Of a DNA stretch of 64,000 nucleotides, positions 1-64,000 are shown in pieces. The position numbers were made by a program, and so were the translations under genes. Position 1 is the first letter of the stretch. Every line of letters starts with the position of its first letter. Source of the stretch: Lingula anatina (Eukaryota > Brachiopoda > Lingulata > Lingulida > Lingulidae); NCBI RefSeq assembly GCF_001039355.2, contig NW_019773892.1, positions 415,161 through 479,160 of the forward strand. Direction: 5' to 3'. The notes beneath the pieces are model-generated. The model searched no databases, was not told the origin of the DNA, and was given only the letters and a program-made list of their open reading frames with translations.

Positions 1-525
1 GAAGGGTAACACTTTCCAATAATATTATTGGTTAAGTCTGTGTGGTGTCTGAATAACAGGGCAAAAAAAATTTTTTTCGTAAAAAATTTCATTTTTTTGA
101 AAATTTTGGCCCGTTTGACCTTGAAATAAAGGTCAAAGGTCAAATCCAAGGGCATATTTGAAATCTACACATATGACTTTTGGAAAGCTGTCTGTAGAAA
201 TTTTTCCCATAACTCCTTCCGTAGGGTAGATAATTAGCATTTAATTTTGCCATTTTTAGACAAGGGTGCATTGCAATGAGTGCCACACCTAGACCCCAAT
301 ACCGACAAAGCCCAAATTTTACGTGGAACGAGTTGAGATTATAGGTGACCTAAATCCAAGAGATGGGTACAGGGGCCCTTACCGTCTAGGAGGAGAAGCG
401 GTAACAGTGACTTGGCGGCGGAGCCGGCGGAGCCGCAGGAGCCGCAGGAGCCGGCGGAGCCGGCGGAACATACGGGTCGGGACTAAAACCATGGGTACCG
501 CCAGCGCCTACGCTGGTGGTACAAT
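1..525 (+). mobile_element. 3' part of a non-autonomous Helentron-like element (copy A)
   Basis: Matches the 3' portion of the element at 13892-17252. It contains a perfect DR1 (AGGTCAAAGGTCA) and a 9-bp GC-rich minisatellite of GCCGGCGGA type (about 415-470). It ends with a hairpin of about 28 nt (495-522) that includes the inverted end GCTGGTGGTACAAT (512-525). The 5' part lies outside the window. It lies 1 kb beyond the GRAF stop codon. Confidence 0.8.
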
Positions 526-1544
526 GAAAATCATCTAAATCGTGTAGGAATTCTTTGATGGGGAAAATGCTGATCCTATATAAGGCAGTTTGAAAGAGAA
601 AAATAGATGAAAAGCATAGGCGACAATGAAAGCAACGTAAAAGCAAGATCCATCCCTATTGCTGCCAATGCAAGCATATGTAGTCAGTATAAACAATGGG
701 TAAAGATATATGCTTTACCAGTCTAATGCTAACTTCTTAATTTATGATGCATTATGTTTCTTTTTGCACTGACTGTCATCTTATTTTAGCATTAACTTGA
801 GAAGCTGCAGATATAGTTCCACACAAGAAATACTTTCTTTGCAGTAATTTCGTTCTTAGTAATTATCTGGTATTTTTGCAAATCTGGCAAGTGCATATCA
901 ATGTCACTGTCTATGAAGCTTATGATAATATTTTAATCTATACATTTTGCAGAATGTTGTTTCTTTCTCAATCATTCCCTTCAAATAGCATTTTTGTTTT
1001 TATGTCTTTAGGGCAGTTAATATTGGCAAATAATGATTAAATAAAAGCCACAGAGTAAACATATGCACTAAAACCAAACAAGAACCAGCCTTTTTTTGTC
1101 CGCATGCTGCTTCTACAGTAACATTATATACAAATCTAAATTATTAATTTTATCAGCCCAAATGCCCTAGGCTATTGGAATAATTGTTCCTATAAATCAT
1201 GGCATACGATATATTAAAGAACATCAAGCAGCTACTTTCATGCTTTAATAAATTTTTATAATAAGTTAATACTACAATGCTAAAATAACCCCCCAGTTCT
1301 AACTACTTAACTACTTCAAATACCTGATCCCTACACATCAAATTCTCCAATTTGACTCAAAATAATTATAACCTCATTCAAATATTTCATTGCTAATATC
1401 TTATAAGGAAATAAATTAGAACACATTTTAAATTACAATAAAATTATCTAGTAGAAACTTCGTAATATGTAAAAATTTTAAAGTAAAAAAAGTTAAAAGA
1501 TGACTTAAGACTTAAAGCAAAGCAAATCAAAACAAACAATGATA
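526..1544. other. Stretch downstream of the GRAF stop codon
   Basis: AT-rich, with no coding content seen. Part is probably GRAF 3' UTR. No convincing minus-strand AATAAA was found. Confidence 0.5.
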
Positions 1545-52860
<51,316 letters not shown>

Positions 52861-53224
52861 GGCTGTGAAGTAAAAATGTCTCTGGTTTTACACACCTACA
52901 TTTCGAACTTGTTTGCAAAATGGCGATTTCCGCTTGTGAATGCGCATGCGCAAAAACTTGCAAAGGAAAATTGCTGTCCTCCGTTATAGTTGGTCAGTTG
53001 CCTTAAAAATAAAACTCATATCCCCTTGAATTTGCCGATAAAACGGTTCACTTCTTCTTTATACATGTTTGTGTCACATGTTATATTTTTCTATTCTTAT
53101 TGAGCTTTTTAAAATTTCGTTTTAAGGACATTTGTTAGTCATTGGAGTCGTGCCCTCTTGACTGCCACATGCTAGTCATGCTTTCTGAAAGTTGAAGTCT
53201 GTACTTTAAAAATTGACCGTAAAA
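52861..53224. promoter_or_regulatory. Bidirectional promoter between GRAF and ZNF330
   Basis: The two start codons face away from each other with 364 bp between. At 52941-52952 lies TGCGCATGCGCA, a perfect palindromic NRF1 site, and at 52917-52925 AAAATGGCG, a YY1-type motif. No TATA box is placed sensibly for either gene. NRF1 and YY1 sites are typical of TATA-less housekeeping promoters. A short plus-strand upstream ORF (ATG 52920, stop 53005) could be a uORF of ZNF330 if transcription starts that far upstream. Confidence 0.65.
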
Positions 53225-59614
<6,390 letters not shown>

Positions 59615-59937
59615 GTTGAAGAAGAAGTGATCTGGCCTTAGAAAAAAATTCCTTTAAGAACCACATTTTGAGTCAAAATCTTGATTTTACTTAGATTTAG
59701 CTGATGAAGTATTTCACTAAGAACCTTAAAGGCTGCTTCCTTTGACTTTTTGGACTTAAAACTTGGCCCCTTAAATAAGTTATTATCCTTTTAATGAGGG
59801 TTTTATTCTCAGGGGTGAGAGTAGCCCATTTATTTATGTCAAAGATTTTGATATACAAATATGATCACAAAGTCAGCTATCTGATTTAAGAGGTCTAAGC
59901 TAACAGAACCAAAGATTTTTCCATCGTTATGATCCTA

Positions 59938-59943
59938 AATAAA
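59938..59943 (+). terminator. ZNF330 polyadenylation signal
   Basis: AATAAA 324 bp after the ZNF330 stop. Further AATAAA hexamers at 60256 and near 60283 could extend the transcript into the 3' UTR of the opposing gene. Confidence 0.6.
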
Positions 59944-60195
59944 AGCTTGTTCTTTTGGATTTTACATTAAATTTTGTGTAGAAATGAATTTAATTATGGA
60001 CAAATGGTCAGATGTGCTTTTGTGAAAATGTTGTTTTTTTCCAAGGGAAAGTGCTGCATGCTTCCTGGTGCTTCGCCATTTCAGTTGTTACAATATTTAA
60101 GTCGGGCATTCATAAGTTTCCCTGTTTGTGACTATAGTTTGGAAAATTATCCAAAATAGTCTTCAAAAATGAAAGCCCTGTAGTCACTTATTTGT

Positions 60196-60201
60196 TTTAT
60201 T
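60196..60201 (-). terminator. Candidate PRXL2B polyadenylation signal
   Basis: AATAAA on the minus strand, beyond the SECIS. It lies 253 bp from the ZNF330 signal on the other strand, so the two genes end tail-to-tail. Confidence 0.45.
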
Positions 60202-60481
60202 TGAAACTACAAAGGGAATTAAAGGGAACTTCTTGTTTGTTGAAGACATTTTGTGAATAAATATATATTTAAAACCACCGAAATAAATGAAGAACATGCA
60301 TATGTTTGAATGTCTTCGTGATTTTTCTTTTACTGGTGAAGAACATTTATAAAAATTTAAAAAAAAAAAAAAACAAACAAAAAAGAAAACCAAAAGACTG
60401 CATTTGTTTCCATAAGTATTTTATATTATTATTTTTTTTATATATTATGAAATAGCAACTGTTAACCACGCGCCATATGAA

Positions 60482-60551
60482 GGACAATCATTTATCCATC
60501 CGCATGCTTCCTCAGTTGGAGATTGTGCACACAGACTTCATTCACTTGCCC
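60482..60551 (-). promoter_or_regulatory. SECIS element (type II form) in PRXL2B 3' UTR
   Basis: Read on the minus strand, helix I pairs GGGCAA (60551 side) with TTGTCC (60482 side). Next come ATGAA and, opposite, GGAT, forming the U.U, G.A, A.G, A.G non-Watson-Crick quartet. A 10-bp helix follows, GTCTGTGTGC with GCATGCGGAT, every position G-C, A-U or G-U. Then AC and the unpaired AA appear 13 nt after ATGA, followed by a small apical stem TCTC/GAGG closed by a 5-nt loop. This is the SECIS layout with mini-stem. It lies about 390 nt after the stop and upstream of the AATAAA at 60201-60196. Confidence 0.85.
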
Positions 60552-60938
60552 GGCAGATGGCAGGTATGTTGCACAGTTTTTGGCTCATTCTTTACGCATA
60601 TGAAGATGAACAGTACACAGAAAGTTTGTACTCTTGGGGAATTGCATAAATAGCCATACACATCTACAAGACTTTTTCAGTAAAATACACTTAATATGAT
60701 TGTTGAAATAATAAGCAGTGGGTTTGCTGCACGGTACGTACGTGATAACGATAAGTGAATAAATCTTGCTTTTTTGAAAATACGCAAAAACGTCAATTCA
60801 TTCCAATATCACAATATTTGGAAAATAAATTTTAAAAAATTAGATTTATCCTTGAACCCGAAAAATGGCCCTTGTCATATTCTAATATTGATCTTTCTCT
60901 TCCTTATCCAAAGTTTAAACACACTATTTCGACCTCCT

Positions 60939-61096
60939 TTACTTCAATTTGCACACATCCGTGTCACATTGTGGGGCTGGCGCCATTGCTTCGTCAGGCA
61001 CGCTGTCCTCAATGCCAAGGGCTTTAAAAACGTCTTCAAATGACATGTGTTCCTCGGGCCCACTTTGGATGTATTTTAATAGAACATCTTTTCCGC
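60939..61096 (-). CDS. PRXL2B: PRXL2B last exon and stop
   Basis: Encodes GKDVLLKYIQSGPEEHMSFE and DVFKALGIEDSVPDE, ending CDTDVCKLK with TAA at 60941-60939. The final cysteines resemble the PPQCD end of PRXL2B. Confidence 0.92.
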
Positions 61097-61801
61097 CTGC
61101 AATTAAGAGTAGATGCGCAACTTATTGCTGCATATAGCAATTACAGAAAAGCGGTTGTAAACTTGCACCATGATTTACTTTTCAGTTACTTTGATAGTGC
61201 TGTACTTGAGAATATTTTTTTGTAAAGAACCGAAAACATGATCTTCTCGAGAAAATAAAAAATAAAAACTCATATGTCAAAATTTTGAGATATGATATTT
61301 CCCAATGCTATTTTTTTATTTGATATGATTTTCTTCGTTTGGTTTTGACTAGGAACCAATCCTAGGTTTTGAAAATTAAGTGAAAATGTTGGTTCTACAG
61401 TGGGGAAATAAAGACGTAACCAACCTGCACTAACTGCAAGCATCCCACCATTTTGAAATCTGTCTCCTATTGTTAATCCTTCCACACCATCTTTCTTTGC
61501 CTGGAACATACAAATTGCAAAAATAATGCTGTACAAAGCACTGAAATATGATTATATCGATTCACGGTTGCGGGGAGAAGTAAACATTTTTCGTTTCCAT
61601 TTTGTTGCTTATTTTTACATATAATTTGGAAAGCCCATGCTTTTCGTAATGTGAGTATTTTCTCTATCGTTTTCTAAGTAATGATGGACGTATTCTTAAA
61701 ACGTTAACAAATGCGGGGCATTATTACAATTAAACAACCATGTAAACAGTCACGTAGGAAGCAAGATTTCACCCAGGGAGAGGGTGTGGTTACCATTAAA
61801 A

Positions 61802-61856
<55 letters not shown>

Positions 61857-63124
61857 GCAGGAGGGGGGGTAATAACGATAAATTTTGTACTCGGTGCATT
61901 CATGTGCATATACATGTACATACTTCGTTCGTTGCCTGCCACATCTTAGACTTGAGCATGGTGTATATACCGGTGAACATATTCAATCTAGTCAAAAAAT
62001 AAAATAAACATCAGCTTATAAGTAAATTAAACTAAAACCGTAAAGACCGTTTCATGTTAGAGTTAACGTTTACGTCAATTTTTCGCAAATCGCATGTAGG
62101 TTGTGTTAACTTTGTGTTAACAAATATAGTTCTGATATAAAAAAGTAACAACTTTTACCTTAAATAATTAAGCAGTGACTCATGACGAATTAAAAAAGAC
62201 CTCATGAAGAGCGCCTAGTTACGACACAACGCCTACGAAAATATAAGCCTTTCCACATACCTTGTGAACCCCAAGGTGCTATGTGCAGTTTTCCCATAGT
62301 CTATAAAAAGTTCTGAAAATGAAACGATATTCGTGTTAACAACATCAGCAATAAGTAAACTTTGATTGTCTGACATGAATACTTTTCTAAAGAAATGGTA
62401 CAGATTCACATGTGCATCTCGGTGAGGAGTTTCAGAGCAACAAACGCGATCCTTGTATCATGTATTTAACGGGTTTAAAGGCATAGACGGTTGGTGTTAT
62501 ACAATGTACACTTCATCATAACAACATACATTATTAATCATGTCATTTGCAACCATTTTCATTTAACAATCAAGGTTCATCCTATCCAAAATTATTGAAA
62601 AAAGGACGATCTCGAAAGTTTCGAGTTCTAAATTTCTATTTTACCATATGAGTGAAACCCGCCAGTCTCCACGTCTATTACGAAAGTGGCTAAAAAAATT
62701 TGGAACTGAAAATTGGTTCATAGATCGTAATTTTATCAACAGTTTTGACTTGGTGATGCAAAAAGACCATAAAATTTGAATTAAGCGTACTGTCGCCCGT
62801 GTCCGTAAACTGCAATGGACGAGCAAAGACAACTTTCCGCAAAGATTCGAAACTTTATCGTTAGTATTGTCACCTTCCATATTTATTGTTAGGTGATTGT
62901 TCAGCTTCTTATCTCTTACCTCCCCCGAAAAAGTTCCCCTCCTGAAAATTGTCCAGCCCTATCTCTTCATAACCAATGGCCACCGTGCGGACACCGTGAG
63001 CGTCCAGCTTCGGCTTGAGCTTGGTCAGTAGTTTGAGATAGTGCCGGCACGTTATTCATCCCCAGTATCGGACGAAGTATATCAAACATATCTGCGTTTC
63101 CCACAGTTTGGAATATGTAATGGT
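60939..63124 (-). CDS. PRXL2B: Peroxiredoxin-like 2 (PRXL2B / selenoprotein U superfamily), predicted selenoprotein, 5' partial
   Basis: Five minus-strand exons (63124-62920, 62312-62261, 61987-61924, 61500-61425, 61096-60939) join in phase to 555 nt; about 25 N-terminal residues are missing. The thioredoxin-like fold is recognisable. SKLWETQICLIYFVRYWG leads into the redox centre, which reads TGA-Ile-Thr-Cys-Arg. Then come HGVRTVAIGYEEIGLDNF, ELFIDYGKTAHSTLGFTR, FQNGGMLAVSAGGKDVLLKY and the end PQCDTDVCKLK. The motif order and spacing match PRXL2B (prostamide/prostaglandin F synthase) and its PRXL2A relative. These are AhpC/TSA-like oxidoreductases with a CxxC motif, related to fish selenoprotein U. 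The first Cys codon is an in-frame TGA at 63056-63058, and a SECIS-like hairpin lies in the 3' UTR, so I read TGA as selenocysteine. Whether the substrate is prostaglandin H2 or a general peroxide cannot be told from the sequence. Confidence 0.88.
61425..61500 (-). CDS. PRXL2B: PRXL2B exon (GDRFQNGGML)
   Basis: 76 nt encoding AKKDGVEGLTIGDRFQNGGM then LAVSA. It matches the G.L.GD..Q.GG.LVVS block of PRXL2 proteins. Donor GTTGGT is non-consensus. Confidence 0.92.
61803..61855. repeat. AAT trinucleotide microsatellite
   Basis: About 17 units, in the PRXL2B intron 70 bp past a donor. Confidence 0.95.
61924..61987 (-). CDS. PRXL2B: PRXL2B exon (LNMFTGIY)
   Basis: 64 nt encoding LNMFTGIYTMLKSKMWQATN then E after a split Arg. 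This is the variable middle of the family. Supported by phase and splice sites (TGACTAG, GTATGT). Confidence 0.85.
62261..62312 (-). CDS. PRXL2B: PRXL2B exon (ELFIDYGK)
   Basis: 52 nt encoding LFIDYGKTAHSTLGFT after a split Glu; matches ELYLDESKQLYKELGF of the family. Acceptor TTTTCAG, donor GTATGT. Confidence 0.92.
62920..63124 (-). CDS. PRXL2B: PRXL2B exon with the redox motif (in-frame TGA)
   Basis: Acceptor CATATTTAG, 68 codons plus one base, donor GTAAGA. TGA is codon 23 of the exon and is its only stop. Upstream (TITYSKLWETQICLIYFVRY) and downstream (CRHYLKLLTKLKPKLDAHGV) both align without gaps to PRXL2B. The exon starts in phase 0, so the preceding exon must end in phase 0. Confidence 0.9.
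63056..63058 (-). other. Predicted selenocysteine codon (TGA)
   Basis: The codon sits where family members have the first Cys of CxxC and reads W-G-TGA-I-T-C-R. The open frame continues for 162 further codons after it across five exons. Confidence 0.82.
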
Positions 63125-64000
63125 CTAAATATGAAAAAAAAAGTAACAGTTAATGAGAAATGAACAATCTTTTAATGTTTGATAATAAGCATCTCGCCCA
63201 TTCTTTCTTAAATTTGGAATCCGCGTAGGCGTACAGGGTAATAGCACAACGCCACAAAATCGTTTTCAGAATTAGGTCCAGTGTATAGATTGCATATTTG
63301 GCTGCTTATCTGGGTTTATTTGAGGCATAGGGGCGTGTCTTTTATTATCATCATGATAAAAAGGTTGATACGTGTAGTCACCATATGTATTATGCATTGT
63401 TAGATGATTTGTAGTGAAAAATAAGATAATACATATTAAAATCGAATGGCGAAAGCGCCATCAAAATCTGCATCATGGAAACTTTTTTGACGATAATCGT
63501 CTCTGTGCATAAGTTCAGAAGATAAGTTGAGTACATAATCACAAATAGAATAAATAATGTGCCAATCGGTGAGGAAATTCGTAAATATGACTACATGTTA
63601 ACCTTATTCAGTAAACAAATCAACAAATTCAAATACAGATGCATATATATTGATAACTCCGTGTACTTATGAAAATAAAAATAATATAGTGAATTTAGCG
63701 TCCTCATAACGTACAAAGTGCAAGTCATGGCATGCAATATAATGTACGCAGTGCAAAAATACAACGCATAGCTCTTGGGCACTTTGCACATTTGTAAATA
63801 TTGTTGAATAACATTAACCTTGCTTACTCTTGCTGTATCCACTGTATTATATGTTTTCTTACCACAATCTAAACGCGGCTTTAAAAGCTGTAAAAAGTAA
63901 AACCCAACAAAGAATACAATCAGCTATTTTTAGAGTCCACCAAGAGACCAGATAAAACACCAGTGACCTCATTCCCTGATGAAGGTTTCTTGGTTGACAC
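63125..64000 (-). other. Upstream intron of PRXL2B
   Basis: No exon that ends in phase 0 and encodes the family N terminus was found, so the first exon(s) probably lie beyond the window. Confidence 0.5.

Noticed and set aside
323-538. SRRSRRSRR-type open frames at 323-538 and 10833-11030, and the Pro/Ala frame opposite
   Set aside because: They are translations of the 9-bp minisatellite in the repeated element, not conserved proteins.
60838-60878. A nearer SECIS candidate (minus-strand ATGACAAGG...)
   Set aside because: Spacing from ATGA to AA is wrong and helix II is too short; the 60482-60551 structure is far better.
63056-63058. Reading the TGA as a nonsense mutation or assembly error in a PRXL2B pseudogene
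   Set aside because: No other damage exists in five exons, the codon sits exactly at the catalytic Cys, and a SECIS-like hairpin follows.
63863-63887. A 25-nt AG...GTAAG segment as the missing upstream PRXL2B exon
   Set aside because: In the phase required by the next exon it contains stops, and it does not resemble the family N terminus.

Overview
The window is eukaryotic nuclear DNA from an invertebrate animal. Genes are split by introns of 0.2 to 10.5 kb with ordinary GT-AG junctions, the background is AT-rich, and it is full of microsatellites, short inverted-repeat elements and three runs of N (10004-10674, 26086-26101, 36616-37294). A tandem-repeat-bearing, Helentron-like non-autonomous element is common in molluscs and other marine invertebrates, so I lean to a lophotrochozoan-type animal, but nothing here fixes the phylum.

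Three genes can be rebuilt exon by exon with every splice phase agreeing. (1) 52860 down to 1545, minus strand: a GRAF-family BAR-PH-RhoGAP protein (ARHGAP26/ARHGAP10/ARHGAP42 relatives), 24 exons, 766 codons. It would inhibit Rho GTPases at curved membranes. No SH3 domain is visible at its C terminus. (2) 53225 to 59614, plus strand: ZNF330 (NOA36), a cysteine-rich nucleolar zinc protein with an acidic tail, 9 exons, 310 codons. It starts head-to-head with GRAF, 364 bp away, across a promoter with a perfect NRF1 palindrome and a YY1-type motif. (3) 63124 down to 60939, minus strand, 5' end not found: a peroxiredoxin-like 2 protein (PRXL2B/FAM213B, the selenoprotein U superfamily), tail-to-tail with ZNF330.

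The most striking observation is in gene 3. The first cysteine codon of the redox CxxC motif is an in-frame TGA (63056-63058), everything before and after aligns without gaps, and the 3' UTR holds a well-formed SECIS-like hairpin (60482-60551). The gene should therefore encode a selenoprotein with a Sec-x-x-Cys centre.

Mobile DNA fills the GRAF and ZNF330 introns. One family (copies at 1-525, 9703-11044, 13892-17252 and, inverted, 56441-57935) carries inverted ends ATTGTACCACCAGC. In its largest copy there is a 146-bp tandem array, each unit holding a perfect DR1 nuclear-receptor site. A 669-bp element (24725-25393) has perfect 77-bp inverted ends, an 8-bp target duplication and a captured 5' piece of a RecQ-like helicase gene. 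A 1.95-kb element (50174-52127) has arms of about 280 bp and a decayed THAP-like segment. A GGGTCTGTTTCAC-ended MITE family occurs at least three times. GRAF exon 20 is preceded by about five duplicated copies of its own splice acceptor.

Most remaining sequence is intron in which I see no coding content.
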